A stretch of 64,000 bases of DNA. Source: Cardinalis cardinalis (Eukaryota; Chordata; Aves; Passeriformes; Cardinalidae). Within the stretch, counting starts at the first letter, position 1. Every line of letters starts with the position of its first letter. The stretch is taken from positions 248,001 to 312,000 of the forward strand of contig JACDOX010000015.1 of NCBI GenBank assembly GCA_014549065.1, given 5' to 3'. The notes beneath the pieces are model-generated. The model was not told the DNA's origin. It was given only the letters and a program-made list of their open reading frames with translations, and ran no database searches. Positions 24,160 through 37,997 of this stretch are shown in pieces. A program made the position numbers and the translations under genes.

Positions 24160-27100
24160 AGAGTTTCCATGGTGCAGAGCAGCTCTGCGCATGCCTCAGT
24201 GAAATCAGAAACACCCCCTCTTTTCCCTGTTGGGTAAGTCCCACTCTGCAGATGTACCTGCTGATCCATTAGAATATTGCCTCAGATCTTCAGAGATTAC
24301 TTTTAAGGTGCATATCTTATTCCTCTTTTATTTTTTTTTTCTGCAGAACAGAAGGATGTGGGTTTAATATGGAACTTAGGATAAGTATATTGTAATTAGT
24401 ACAGAGAATTATGCTGATGGAGAAAGTGACAATGATGGGGAAACAATTAATGGAAAATGTTTATATAAATGGAAAACTTNCCTGTCAGCCAACGTGACAT
24501 GTTCCCAAGACTGGAGGGGAAACAAAGGAAAATATGAGTTTCTTTGTCCAGCATGACCTCTCTCTCCATAAGCTCTTAGCATCAGTTTCTGCACTATTTC
24601 CTCAGGGACCAAACAGAAGAAGAAAACCAACCCAAAATGGCACTGAATCAGTGCAACAAATTTTTGATATTACAGAAAAATGTAATTAAAACCAAAACCN
24701 CATAGTATGATCAAATGACCATGAGCAAATATTTCTTGTTCACCGTAGCAAACAAATGGAATACTTCACAACATCAACTACCATTTGATTCAGGAAACAC
24801 ATCTGTAGCTTTGATTCTGCCCAAGACTACTTGGGCAGCTCTCTATAAAGACCTGAATGTTGCAGACATGGCATTTCCATAGGTTTATGGAGACAGACCA
24901 TGGAGATAAAAAGGAAATACTCTAGTAAGAAACCTTAGAGGACAAGTTGCTGTGCTCCTTAAGTATCAGTATGTTTAAAAAAGAAACTTAAGGAACTGAG
25001 TGGTGCATTAGGCTGACTGTGCCTCAGAGAGCCAGGCTGTAGATGGACAAGATGGACATGCTTTTTTCTAGATCTCTTCTGTGTAGTATTANTGTACCAA
25101 GTGGTAATTCAGAGTCTTGCCTATGTTTTACCCATGACATCATCACTGCTTGTGGATCTGCTCCTCTGGGAGATTTGTTTTTTCAGAATTTCCAGCAAAG
25201 AAGCACCTTCAAGACATTAAAGTCCATCNGTGTGCAGGGGAGAAATCATTGCACATGAGGACATTTTGCTGTGAATCATGCTCTTTGTGTGGGAGAGATA
25301 AGTAAAGATTAAAGAAAGGTTTGAGGCATTTTTCTCTACAGTATTGCACCTGGCAAATTTCCAGAAAGAAATAAACCATGACATCTAGGAGACAGAATGA
25401 AGGCTTCTCGAAGACAAAAATGAAAAGTTACATTCCAGTCCTTCAAAAAAAATGACACCATATTTGAAGAAAGGCAGAATATATATCTAGTTAGAATGAA
25501 CTTAGGGCCTGACTAAAGGATAAATTTCTCTTGTAGTTTTTGTGGCTTTGTACTTCTATCACCACATTTCATCTTCAGCATTAACATAGAAAATACAACC
25601 TTTGATGCCAGGCCTAAAAAAGATTTAAAGTTTTTGAGCAATGCTTTTCCAGTAATCTATATTNCAGTATCTGCAGATTTTAAACACTGTCCATTAGACA
25701 TACAGTTCCACAAAATGGTTTTTTTTTTCAGACAGACTAATACTTCAGCTGCCTCAAAAAATCTTCTCTTCTAGGATTTCTAGTGGAAAGATTTCCTTTT
25801 TTATCACAATGATGTCACAGATTAGTGAGGGTGGCTACTTCCTCCCACCCCCGCTATCCAAGATTTTGTTGTATGTATTTAGTTTCATTTTTCATCCTCT
25901 GCTTTCAAAATTAACTCAGCTGTGGATGAAGACATATCCTATTAGCTCTATCCCTTTGGGGAATGCCTACAACAGCTGCAGCTGCCATTTCATTTCTCCT
26001 TAATACCCTTGTGTCCTAGAATACAAATAAAACAAATGTTGGTATCTTGTCCCCTGCACACCCCACATCATATTTTTTTAAACATACTGTAGGGCTACAC
26101 AAAATGTCCCTGATAAGACATTGTTAGTTGCTTGCAATGAAGCCATTAGAATAACAGTTTGTGCCTCCATAATCCATCCTGGAATAATGCAATTCCANGC
26201 TGAATACTGATAAATGATCCAAGATCTCATAAGCCTTCTTAACTTTGAACAGTGAAGTATGAAAATACTGCAGAAACCATGGCAGCTGACAGGTAGAGTC
26301 ATTAGGAAAATGTATGCAAATCCAGCAGCAAATGACACTGCATAAAGTAAAGGANTTTAGAGCTAATGANTTGTACTGATGCACAGTCCCATATTCTGAA
26401 AAGAAAATATCTGACATTTACATCGATGACAAGTAAAACACTTGACAGATATTTATATTTAATATANAATATATTTAGATTGGATACCTTTTGTCCTGCA
26501 CTGAACTCAAACTTGGGAGATAGACTTAACAATCCAATAATAGCAGTCTCATATCTTGCTTACGCTTACATTTTGACATACCAGTTTATGTATTTAAAAT
26601 TCAGCTAAGGATAAGAATACAGCATATCACCAGCACTGAATTTCCATCTGCAAGATACCTTTACTGACTAAAACAAGGCTGTGTCTTGTTCCTGTGCAGT
26701 GAAGTAGCAATGTAAAATTTGGAGCCTTTGGCTGATACNGTCTCAGATTTGCTGCTTCCCTCCCCTCCCTAGCAGCGGTACTCTGCACCAGAAAAGGAGC
26801 TGATGGTAGCCAGTAAATTAGCAGGGAATGTAAGGGCACACCCAGTGAAGTAGTTTAGACACATGCCTGCAAGAACTGAGTTCAGTGAGCTGCATTTCCT
26901 CTGNTGCAAATGGGGATACAGACTGGGNGTGAAGACNGGGATTCACAACCAAGCACTCCTGAAGGGAAAGGATGATGAGGGAGAGCAGCCAAGTCCAGCT
27001 GAGAGGACAGATCTGGAACCACGTGCTGCCTAAGAATGCACAAACCCATCATGCACAGTACATTTGGCACTGCATGCTCACAGTACCCTGAGCATGACTG

Positions 27101-29550
27101 TGGCAAGGGTGGCATTTCTATAGCACCTTCAGCCAAGTGCAATGTTAAGGAATTAATATTTGTACTACTGAAATAAAGGAAAGCTATCATTTTCAAACTA
27201 CNGCTTGTCAGGACACCCTGGCAAGGAAAAGTGCTGTTCTAAAGTGTGCCCTAAAGTGAACATATTTAGCCTCTGGCAAAACCAGGAGTGGGGGCAGTTT
27301 TAAAATTTCATTTCATTTTCAAAATATCTGGTTCCAACTGCAAAGCATGGAACAGTGACTTAAAAAGGAGAGAAGCTGAGGTCTATTAATTATCTTTCTA
27401 CTAAAAGTGAGTTGTATTTGTATTATCTGGAACTTCCAGATCAATCTAGCCTCTTTCAACTGCTTTGAAACTATGGTACTAATTATAAGATCCTGCTGAA
27501 AAGGGTAGAACTGAATCTGAGTTTCCAGTGTCTTGGCAGAAAATACTCACCACACAGTTACTGGCTTAAAGGCCTCTGTCTCCAAGATTGCAACAGTAAT
27601 TCATCACATTTTTCAGTCAAGCATTTCCACAAAGTGTATTTTAGAGAAGATTCAGTGGAACATCCCATTCAGAAATCCAACTTTGATTTCAATGTGGAAC
27701 TATTCCTTTTCAAAATCTTGTAGTCCTATTTTTTGGTCCATTTTCGTGGATTTATTTGGTGATTGAGGAGTAAATAATCACTTGGTCATTCATAATGTAA
27801 TAGACCTTCAAATGAACTGCAAAGCTTTCTTAAAGAGGAGTTTTGCAGGAGAAATAAATAGGCAGATAAACCAGAACGGTTATGTCTTTATCTTATAGAA
27901 TTTACCAGACACCTGAAAATGTAGACCAGAGGAAGAAAATGATCCTTTTCAGCAACTGCTTTGAAGGATATTCTTTGTAATCTGCTAACGAAGGAGCTGT
28001 ATTGTTCCTTGGGTTTGCAGAATTCTTCCGGGTATCATAATAACAGATCAATCTCAGAAACATAACCTTCAATTTTACATTAAATGAAGATATGGCATGA
28101 CTTCCACTCTTGGTTGTGCTGATAGCATCCATCCATAATCAGCAAAGTGATTCCCAAAGAGAACAGAAGGCAGAGAGTTTGCAAAGAGAAACATGCAGAA
28201 AACACAGATAAAAACAAGGAATGGATGGGCAATGTGCGTGGTGAAATATGCTTGGGTCTCGAGCAATGATGTATCATGCACTTGAGAAATGACATATGGC
28301 ACTTGCCTGCAACCCTGGCTGGCTAAATGCCCAGTGCAATGTGGATTATACATAATTGCCTCACACCACTGAAAAGCCCCTTCTGCACAGTATAAACATA
28401 CCCATATTAACTTCTTACTAATGAGACAGGAGATAGTGATGAGAAAAAATAATTTCAGAGAGGAGTACCATGGATTGCAGTGCAACTGGTGCAACATTTT
28501 ATGCAATATATTACATTATCTGTCTACATAGTATATCTTGAGATGCATCCAAATAACAGTTTCTAGTTTCATGCTCTCTATATAAATATGTATTATCAAA
28601 NAAACAAAAACCCCTTCTATACATTGTTAAGGAGCAAGTGATTGTTGAAATATTTCTTACTGGATACAAGACAAGATCCCATAGCACCTGTGCAGGCCCA
28701 CAGAACAGCCTTCCTCAAATTTTCCTTAGTGTGAAAAGAAGAAAACAGCTCAGTAACTATCTTATCAATTTAAACCAGAACTGCTGTAGCAAAAAAAAAA
28801 AAAAAAAAAGGAAAACCTTCTCTCTCTCTACTTCTTACTGATTTTTATTTCATTTTCCAAAGTAATCTATTCAGAGCTACTTACTCTGCAGAGAGCTGCA
28901 GCCATCTGCCAGCCTTGAGCTCCAGTCAGAGGACTCCTGTCCATATCTCTTAAGCTAATTATGGGCCAGACACACTCAAACTCCATTCTATGTTACATGC
29001 TTTTGTCCAGGATATGCTCATTGTGTAAGTTTTGAAAGTTTCCTTCAATGGCTTTGGGGGCAATTGCAGTGCTCCAGCAGCAGGAGAATGCAAGCTCTCA
29101 GCTCTGCTTGTTTACTGAAAAACACTTCCATCATGTCCTCCCAACACCACCACTTCCTTACCTATAATTATGCTATTCAGTTCTTACTATAAAGTGCTAG
29201 AATTATAGAAACAACTCATTTGAAATGTGCAGACTGTTTCCTTGTAAAACATTTGGCTCTGCCCTTGCAGGAATAAAGCTGTTTTATGCTCTAAATAAAG
29301 AGTAGGTTGCAATGCCACATGGCTGCTCATTATCACTACATGAAACTAGCTGTAATAAAATGCACACACCCCACGAGTTAACTCCTAAATGGATTNGGCT
29401 GAAATTCCCTGACACTTCCATTTCTACAGCTCAAACGTGTTTGTGAGACATGCAGCAAGGTNGCAGGAGGCATGGACAGATGTCTGCCACTGTCTAAAGG
29501 AACCAATGGCAGGAAGGTCACTGGATTTTCATCCAAATATCTTCAACTGC
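24160..29550. other. No recognisable gene
   Basis: AT-rich unique sequence. An A-homopolymer of 19 lies at 28791-28809. A 143-codon minus frame (28075-28506) is hydrophobic and N-free but without splice sites or a known domain; see the rejected list. Confidence 0.4.
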
Positions 29551-29555
29551 TTTCA

Positions 29556-29750
29556 TTAATTGTATCCTCTGACTTTCACTATATATTCACTTGCAGCCTT
29601 TGCTGCTTGTCTGCTGTTCCTGGTATACATCTGGGTGTTGTCAGGGTCCATAAATCTGTCTGAGTACTGCCAACTGTTACCCATATGAATTCCAAAACCA
29701 ACATCACTAGATTTAGATTCATCAGAAAAAGAATCTGATCCTATTTCCAA
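29556..29750 (-). other. Protein-like open frame, unassigned
   Basis: A 64-codon N-free frame with unusually protein-like composition for this AT-rich region: Ser/Asp-rich start, then DPDNTQMYTRNSRQAAKAA-type sequence with balanced charges. A possible acceptor (TTCTTTTTCTGAT...CTAG) lies within it, but no clear donor does. It could be an exon, a retrocopied gene fragment or an old transposon piece. I could not place the protein. Confidence 0.2.
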
Positions 29751-29759
29751 AACAGTCTA

Positions 29760-32700
29760 TCTAATTTCTGTCATGCATATCAAGGGGAGCAAATCACCTG
29801 GAGAAGCCAATAATAGTTTTGTAAATATGCATGCATTTGAAGCCACTTTTTTTAAAGGAAGTCTCGGTTCCTTACTGCCATCTTATTGTGACTTTAAAAA
29901 ACCCAAATAGATGATTATCAATTTTTTTTACATCTTTGACATACAGGGTAGCTATGATTGAATTCTCACTGCTTAATAGGGAATCCATTAATTTCTTTAA
30001 TCCCATTCTGTAGACAAAGAAATGAGGTAATGAGGTGCAAAGCCAGTCAACTTTATCATGTGTATTTAACTTTTAAAATTCCTCAAGATTTGCTATTAAC
30101 ATTCTTGAGACTTTAGTCCTTTGTTAAATTTTACAACATCAACATATTCAGAAATATTTTGAGAGTTTTAAATTAGTTCTTGCACAGAAATAATCTCACA
30201 AATGCACCAGTGCCTCTGCATCTGATTAATCCATTTCCTAAATGTCCATGAGCAGCAGGCAGCAAACAAGAGATGTTAAATAAAACTTGCCATCGATGGA
30301 CCAAATTTAGTTGATGTAATAAAATACTTTACAAATATGGACAAGTGAAATGTTTTTCTTCTTAGAGATGGAGAAACTAAGGCACACAGAGATTTAAAAA
30401 AATCAGACAAACAAACAGCAAAATGTGGATGAAAGNCCAGATTTCCTGATTTTTATCCCATTACTCATTCAATGCACTAAGTCAGAACAGCCAGACAGAA
30501 TTCTGATCTGACACTTAAAAGTTAATACATACACAGAAGCATTGAAATTTTCAGGCCTTTTAAATAAATTTGAATTAAAATTTAGCATAAGAAATCTACC
30601 TTTTATAGTGATACACCTAATACTGCTCTCTGTGANAGATCATATTTAAGAATTTCTATCAGTATTATGTCAAATGAACAAACAATGAGAGGGCCATTTT
30701 AAGCAGTGCACACCACGCTGTGAGGNTTTGAAGCCATGATTTACTTCTTTATTCTTCATGGTCCCAAATTAAAAATCTAGTATTGAGAAACGTTGGTAAA
30801 TGCTTAATCAGCTGCATGTACAAGACTGCAGATGCAATGTGCACATGTGTGCACACACAGACACAAAGCTGAGACCCATGCCAATTTCCAGATGAAGAAC
30901 TATCACTTTGATGAACTCACACTCATACAGAAGTGCACTCATACTGCACGTGCCCTGGATGCTTTCAGGTATCTGACATCAGTAAATACATTAACCAGGT
31001 CTTTACAATGCCATTTTAATTTTTTTCCCACTGACTGGTGAACAAAATGGATGGGTCAGGCAAGTGAGTGACTGCTGGTTTTACCTCCCCTTGCCATTGA
31101 AAAACCCAACTCTCTGAATTTTGTGCAGAACTGTGAGAAATGGGGATGGCTGCTTCTGTGTGGGAAGGACTTATTGGTCCCAGTTGGTATCAGACCAGCA
31201 GATGTTTGACTGCTTTCTTTATATTAATTCTGTGAACCTCTGCCATTTTAACAAACAGAACATAATAGACAGAACAACACTGAGAGTTTTAATCATGGAC
31301 ACTGCAAATGTCCAGCTTTCAAGAGGATTAATGATAATCACAAAGCCCACTTGCTGTATCTTGCACATAGGAGCTGCATATTCTAAAAACCTTGGCTGAA
31401 GGGTAATAAATATAGGAAATCTAAGAAGCCTTTTTTCATGCTTGCCTGTTGTTGCAAGTGCATATAAAATTTTATTTCTTTATGGCCAATTAATATACAA
31501 GCAGCAGGTGAATGTGAGTCCTATTCATCCTTTCTAACACTACATTTGGTTTTATAGCTGTATGAAAAGAAGTTAGCTGCTCTATTTTTTAAATTCTGTT
31601 AACCTAACACAACTCTAGGACATTGAGAAAAATTCTAGGAAATAGCTAGGTCTCAATTNCTGATAAAATGGGATAAAATGCCAGCAAAAAACCTGCAGAA
31701 AAGACCAAGACAATCAGTAACTCCAGCTGTTCCCGCACTGTCTGCAGGAGCCTGACATANTTCACTCCAGGATGCCCCTTGGGGATTAAAAGTTCAAACT
31801 TTTGCAGATGTCATAAACTTAAAAGAAACGTAAATTAAAGATCACTGAAGTAAAAAATATATAGAGGANTGGCCTGGGTTGGGGGTTTTGAAATAAGACA
31901 TTGACATATTTTATACAGATACACAAATTAAGACTGGGACCAGCCCCACAGGACAAAGTTTTTCCATCCTAGAGGGAGATCTGTCTGCATGTAATGAGTG
32001 AAAGAGTTCCCAAAAGTGCTTTATGCTGAACTTTCTGGTAAAAAGAAATACCCAGTTGCATTTCACATTTTTTAAAGAAAACNCAGTGTGAGCAGGAGGT
32101 GGGGCTGACAGCAGAGAGTGGGGTGCAGCCCTAGCTGACATCTCCCTGTGCTGTGGGGTGTCCTGGGGCAGCAGGGCAGAGCCTGGCAGCCAGGGCTGAT
32201 CCTACTGCCTTGGACAAAGGCAGGACATGGGAACACCAGGAGCAGCCCTGGGCCAGCAGGACCCGTGGCTGAGCAGAACAGGGCTGTGCCATCACTGGGA
32301 CGGGGGCTGATGGCCCCAGGGGGCTGGCATGGGCTGTTGGTGGGATGAGACAGACCTCAAATTGGGTAGATTGGGGCCTGTAAGACCTCTTAATGCCCAG
32401 ACAAAGAGCTCCTCATCCATGTTTGCCTGCTGCTAAATCCAGCAGTCCACATTTGGGAGCAAGAAATGCAGGGCAGTGTGTGCTTTACTGACAGTTCAGA
32501 CACTGGGAGCCTAAATCTGGGACAATGAGAGCTCCATCAAACCCTTTCCTGTATCAGACAAACATCAGGCAGTTCCAGTTCAAATCATGACAATGACAAA
32601 AGCAACTGAGTTGGGATCTCAGCGAGGGCACTGAAATAACCAAAACAAGGCTGAGGTGGAGAGAGTTGCTACATGATATCTATCAAATACATTGGTGCCT

Positions 32701-35090
32701 TCCTCACAGCAAGGAGATTTCCACCTCACCATTACCCTTATCCAGGGCCAGGACAAACCTGCCATGCTGTAGCTAGTGGATACTTTCAAATTCTTTAACT
32801 TTAAAATTTAATGAACACCTACTCTTTCACAAGAGTAATTGTTTTCCACATATTGCATAAACTATGTATCTAATCCTGACTCTTCATTTCCTATTTACTC
32901 TAGTGACCAGATCCTCTGTGCTGCANAGGCAGCCCTGTCACCATGCTTTAAACTTGGGCACATGTGCAAAAATCTTTGTTCAGTAATTATGTAAAGTTAG
33001 TGGGGTACAAGGAAATGTTATCACTATGTTTTGCTCCAGAGGATGTGAGGAGAATATAAATAAATCCAGACACTGCAAAAGCTTTGCTTTAAGCTAGGCA
33101 ATTAAAGTATTTCAGATTCCCACAAGTCTATTTAGAGCAACTTNAATCTTTTTGATGACCAGTAGCTCACTCCAACCCAGCTGCTTGCACTGGCTGAGCT
33201 TCCTCAACACACTGCACAAAGTGCACAGGAAAATGGCTTCAGCTCCTGGTGCACATTAATACAGATGAGGCACTGGGCTATGGATACATCTCCAGAAAAT
33301 ATTCTAGGCTACTTTGGTCTACATAGAAATACACAAGTTCTCTTTTAAGGCCTAGTGCTGTTTCACAGGCTCATGTACTTCACTCATGTTGGTAAGACTT
33401 CCACACTCAGAGCAGTAGCAGGTCATAAGTTGGTTTTGAACAGCTTGTAGATCTTTGGAACATTTAACTCTCTCAGTCAATAAGTACTTTCCATCATTTG
33501 CTGACAATATTGAAAATAACAGCTCTACAGCAGCTGGATTGTCCAGGATATGTGCAGGCTCTTTGGGAGGCCATACAGTGCTCTCACTGCCCGAGTGCCT
33601 GGAGCTGCTCACAGCCACTGAGCAGCTCAGCCTACATGCTGCCAAGGAAGAGGCCTAGTGCTAGTAAGGAAGGGGATTGGGGATGAAGGTGACTGGAAGG
33701 GAAAAATATTGTTTGCTTCCATCAGCTTAGGCATATCTAAAAAACCAGCAGAGAAAATACTGGTATCTTGCACTTTAGAGCACATCACTCCATCCCACCA
33801 GGATACAATACAGACTATAATCAGCCTCTAGGAAAATGAAAAGTAGGAGAGTCNCCTTTTGGGATAAACCTAAGGAAACAAATGTCATCTTAAACCNCCA
33901 AAAACCCAGACATATTGCCTCAAGAAGTCTGGTCAGTAATTTGTTTGAAGGTCTCCTGCATGCAGTTTTAGCAGAGGANGGAGAAGTAGGGGAATTCAAG
34001 AGGAGGAACAATAACAGCGTTAGAAACTGCAGAGGTGCAAACTGATATCACCCTAGGATATCTATAAAGCCTAGAAATTCTATAAATAAAATTTTGTGAC
34101 AAAGTACTATTTTAATAAGCTCAAACTAGAGCAAAGACTAATTCAGAGAAATATTATTTTGTAGATATTTTTTGTAAATAATCACAGACACATCAGAGAT
34201 GTCAGACNCCAGTAAGTTACAAAAAGATTTATAATGCTTGAGAGCTTTACACTCCCAAAGNATTCCAGTGCAGTCCATAAATTCACAAGTAACTTCATGT
34301 AACTAGTGTGATGCCCCCACAGAGATGAAAAGCAGCAACCCATATAAGAGCTCACATTGCCACTCCACAAGGTGTTACATGGTAGGGAAAACAACACTGT
34401 GATCCATTGAAATAGTGGGAAGNGCAGACAAGCAGGACAGAATTACAGAAATTAGAAATGGGCCCATCCATCAAATGAATGCTCTGCTCTTAGGGAAGTC
34501 TTTGTGCTCATCTGGAGCCTGCCATTACTGACCTCAATATTCTGGTGTCTTGTGGAGTATATTCTCCAGTATTCTGGANAGTTGATACAAGCTGATAAAA
34601 GAAAAATGCCACAACATTAGTAAAGTTTCAGCAGTATCCTACATTTTCTTTAACTGCATCTTAGNCAAAAGCTAATCATACCTGACCTTGTTTATCTAGT
34701 GAAATCTGAGAAGAATCNACACCCAGCAAGGATGTTTCACTTAATTCATGCTGAAGGGGGTGGGAAAAGCCAAGTAAACAGTTGTAATTTTAATGTGGAT
34801 AGTGTAGGCTTTTTACTCTGATNTGCAAAAGAGAAAAAAAATATTTTATTCCATTTTCAAATATTAAAGTGTGAAAGATAAAATNCTGGGAAGTAACATT
34901 TTCCCATAACAAATAAAACAAAAGTATTTAGATATTATTGTTACCCTGAACATATCAAGATGTCAGGTACTAACTGTCCCTTCTGGAGGAGATTTTTTAG
35001 CATTTCCTTTATGGGGTGGAGTGTTAGGCCTTTAACAATGAAAGCAATGATTGGAACCTTTTCCCCCAGCTTTATGTTTTTGTTTAAGAA
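29760..35090. other. No recognisable gene
   Basis: AT-rich unique sequence. A modest GC-rich patch without strong CpG density lies at 32145-32350. A 97-codon minus frame (33352-33645) overlaps two plus-strand frames. An exact 10-bp duplication (GATAAAATGG/GATAAAATGC type) lies near 31663-31682. Confidence 0.4.
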
Positions 35091-35094
35091 GAGT

Positions 35095-35352
35095 CAAAGT
35101 CTTCTTGTCGTGCCAATAGCAGGACAAAAGGCAGCAGCAGAAAGTGATGAACAAGATGTTCCACCTGAACCTGGGTCACTTTGCTGTGCAGNTGACCCAG
35201 CACTGGAGCAGATTGCCCAGAGAGGCTGTGGAGTCTCCCTCCCTGGAGATATTCCAGAGCAGCCGGGATGCAATCCTGTGCTAGGAGCTCTGGGATCACC
35301 CTGGGCAGGTTGGACCAGATCTCTCAACCCTACCCATTCTGTGACACGCTGA
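35095..35352 (+). mobile_element. CR1 LINE 3' fragment
   Basis: Plus-strand match to the CR1 3' region: CACTGGAGCAGATTGCCCAG, then GAGGCTGTGGAGTCTCC, GGAGATATTCCAGAGC and the terminal CATTCTGTGAC (ends about 35345). The upstream part (from about 35095) is more diverged and contains AAGATGTTCCACCTGAACCT, corresponding to the segment just before the end of ORF2. Heavily 5' truncated and non-coding. Confidence 0.78.
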
Positions 35353-37028
35353 AAACAGGCAACAAAAAATACCAAAGTGTTTTAAAACAAAACAAAAGCA
35401 AGTCCTTTCACTTGCTCAGCATAATCTCCTCAGTATTTTTTATTAAAAATCAGGAAATGCATGGTAGAGTGAAAAATTAATTTCTAACCTATAAATGAGG
35501 TTTCTTCCTTGTTTTTGCATTTGTGTCAAAAGTAACTTGAGGAAAAACTATTTTCAGTATTTTCCACTTTCTTATTTCCTGTCTTTAAATGCTCTGTCAA
35601 AATTGTTTTGAATTTGTGTTGCAAAGAAAATCTAAAGAATCAATTTTTATTTTATTTATACTCTCATCATTTTTCTTCCCTCCTTTCAACTGCAGTTCTT
35701 ACCAGCTTTTATTATAAATAAAAAAGAACTAAAAACTTGGAGACAGGCTTTGTGGTGAAAAGTCACACTGCTTTCTAAAGCGATCAAGGCTAATCATCTA
35801 ACAGCTACAAACTGAAAAAAAATTCAGCTCTAGAGATTCTAAAGCAAGAGACAGCCAACTCAGTCAGATAATCCTAAGAGGTTTGNTTCTTTCAAGTAAC
35901 AAAATCCATTTGAAGTATTCTTATTTCTTTCCCTGTGAAATTTAGTGATAACTAAGGAGGTACAGGGTTTATATACAAATCATGAAGGATATTTTTGAGG
36001 TCAGTCACTATTTCTTGTTTCTTTCTCTNTGCACATGACAGCAATGAATCAAGCTGAGTGGCAGCAATGGGCATCAGATTTAAACTCATTATACAGACCT
36101 TTTCAAGTACAAGTAGACTTTGAAATTTGTGAACAAGGAAGTAGTACATGCAATACTGAGTACATGTCAGTCATACAATTAAGTGCCTGTAGGTTTAACA
36201 GAACTGTTATGGTTTCATTATGTACCACTTGCACAGCCTGGGGGACCTCATTTTCAGGAGCTCTATCCATGATGAGTAATACAGATCTGTGGAGAGCTGA
36301 TGGCTCCAGTNAGGAAGAGCCAAAATGCACTCTGTTCCTGTTTTCTGCAGCTGATTTTCAATAGCCAGTGAAGATCCACACTCCAACGTTTTTATTAGAA
36401 ATATTGTAATGTGGCATATTCTGCACATTGTATTTACCCATGCCTAAACCCTTTGCCTTCACTTTGCTAATCCCCAGTTACAGTGCAGGGATATCAGGGC
36501 ACCATCACAATTAGTTCAAAGTGCCCACTCAGAGCCAGGGAAGAGCATTTTAGTATCAGCACAGTGCAGCTTTTGGCAGAGGCACACAAAAATTTGACAG
36601 CANTGCACTAAACTGTATTCACAGCCAGAGCTAATCTCTCCAAGAAAATAATCAAGTATAACTAAGAGCAAAGTCAATAATCTACAAAATCAGAAATTTA
36701 TCAAGAGCAGCGGAACCTTGTACTACTTAAAACAAGACTGACAATACTCAGAGAACCAGATGACTCTGACCAGCTTCAGCATAAGCTCTACACTGACCTA
36801 GAACAAAACTCAGGCATAATGAATGTTTTCAGTAATGTAGTATCTTCCAAGTTTATGTAATTGCCCTTTTCATTTCATTCAGTACCTTACTCTCTATGCT
36901 CACATTTCTCTCATGTTAATCCCCAATTTAGCTTTCCTTCCACAATGTGTAACCCTGGCAATCAGACAGAATCTTTCTACATGCCACCTTAGTATTTTTC
37001 TTATGCACTTACAGAGTAATAACTTTCA
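35353..37028. other. No confident gene
   Basis: AT-rich sequence. A minus frame at 36103-36330 contains LLIMDRAPEN, faintly like the LLLDNAP stretch of Tigger/pogo-type DDE transposases. The rest does not follow that family, so no transposon is called. Confidence 0.35.
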
Positions 37029-37083
<55 letters not shown>

Positions 37084-37084
37084 T
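37029..37084 (+). repeat. (TATC)13 microsatellite
   Basis: Thirteen perfect tandem TATC units (37029-37080) plus a partial unit. The length and purity suggest it is polymorphic. Confidence 0.98.
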
Positions 37085-37508
37085 GTAGCTAAGTATTTTA
37101 ACACATAGTAGGGTTGGGGTGTAGTATAATAAAAAAAAGACCAACCAATCTGAGGTAGCTCAGAGAAGTAAACACACTACAGTCAGAGAAATGCAAAAGG
37201 TTTCAAATATCTTCCTNTATTTATTTTTTAATTTGATCTTTCAATCTTTTTCTGATTATCTGCAAGATTCTTTTTTCAGTTGAGATGCCAACAGCTCTAA
37301 GAAACTCATCTGAGTCCCATCTGGACTAAGCTATTAGGCAGTCTGATATTTTCAGCTGCTTTGAGCAGTGGGCTGACACAGCTGGTTTAAAGTTAAAACA
37401 CACCACATCATGAGCTGTGTGGCATGTCAGTTTGCCTCACGTGCATCCGCAAAGCTGAGCGCCTGAATAAAAATCAAATGCCCTCAGAAGTGACCCTATC
37501 TATCATAA

Positions 37509-37650
37509 CATGAGTCACAGAATCACAGAATCATCTGGGTTGGAAGAGACCTTCAAGANCTTGGAGTCCAACATCAACCCAACACCACCACCATCATAAC
37601 CAAGCCATGTTTCCCAGGTCCAGCTGTTAAGACACCACCCAAGTGCAGGC
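37509..37650 (-). mobile_element. CR1 LINE 3' end
   Basis: On the plus strand TCACAGAATCACAGAATCAT is followed by CTGGGTTGGAAGAGACCTTC, the inverted 3' tail of CR1 with its ATTCTGTG octamer repeats. CTTGGAGTCCAACATCAACC follows. Similarity fades after about 37650. The element sits just downstream (minus-strand sense) of the exon candidate at 37866-37997, i.e. in its putative intron. Confidence 0.75.
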
Positions 37651-37865
37651 AGCAAATTTCTGCCATTGGGAACCAACNCCTGAGTCCTAGCAGGAACGAC
37701 CAGCCTGAACAGCACCAATTTCTCTGTGTTTTTCTTGAAACCAAATAATTTTGGAGCCCTTGGCAGCTGACAGTCACTCTTACACAGCTGGAAAGTCGAT
37801 GGCTTTGAGCCACAACCCCAAGGCCAGCAAGCTCCAGAAGGACCCACTGGCCATCCCCAGCTCAC

Positions 37866-37997
37866 CATGGTGATGCAGTACCTGCTCCTGGAGCTCAGGA
37901 ACTGCTGAGCTCGTTCCTCCTCGGAGCTCTCCGATGAGCCGTNCTTATCAGAGGAGCTGTCCCTGCTGCTGGTGCTGGATGAAGGCTGGCCACCTTG
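37866..37997 (-). CDS. Candidate internal coding exon, Ser/Glu-rich
   Basis: An unusually complete exon signature on the minus strand. The acceptor is a long pyrimidine-rich tract ending CTGCCTCCCAG (AG at 37999-37998). The exon is 132 nt, exactly 44 codons open in phase 0-0. The donor is ATG/GTGAGC (GT at 37865-37864). The peptide is low-complexity Ser-rich at first (QPSSSTSSRDSSSDK), then SSESSEEERAQQFL, then an Arg/Ser segment ending RYCITM. This looks like a phosphorylatable linker leading into a folded part. One codon contains an N. The frame also stays open on both sides (38051 down to 37515), weakening the case slightly. An alternative acceptor near 38094 would use another frame. No protein is recognised. 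Confidence 0.42.

Noticed and set aside
28075..28506. 143-codon hydrophobic minus frame
   Set aside because: Length is near chance expectation for 64 kb of this composition; no splice sites, no recognised membrane-protein family.
33352..33645. 97-codon minus frame with a Cys-x-Cys-x2-Cys cluster
   Set aside because: Two plus-strand frames are open across the same stretch, no convincing donor or acceptor, and no known zinc-binding fold around the cysteines.
36103..36330. Tigger/pogo-like transposase fragment
   Set aside because: Only one short LLIMDRAP-type match; the following residues do not follow the family and no terminal repeats were seen.
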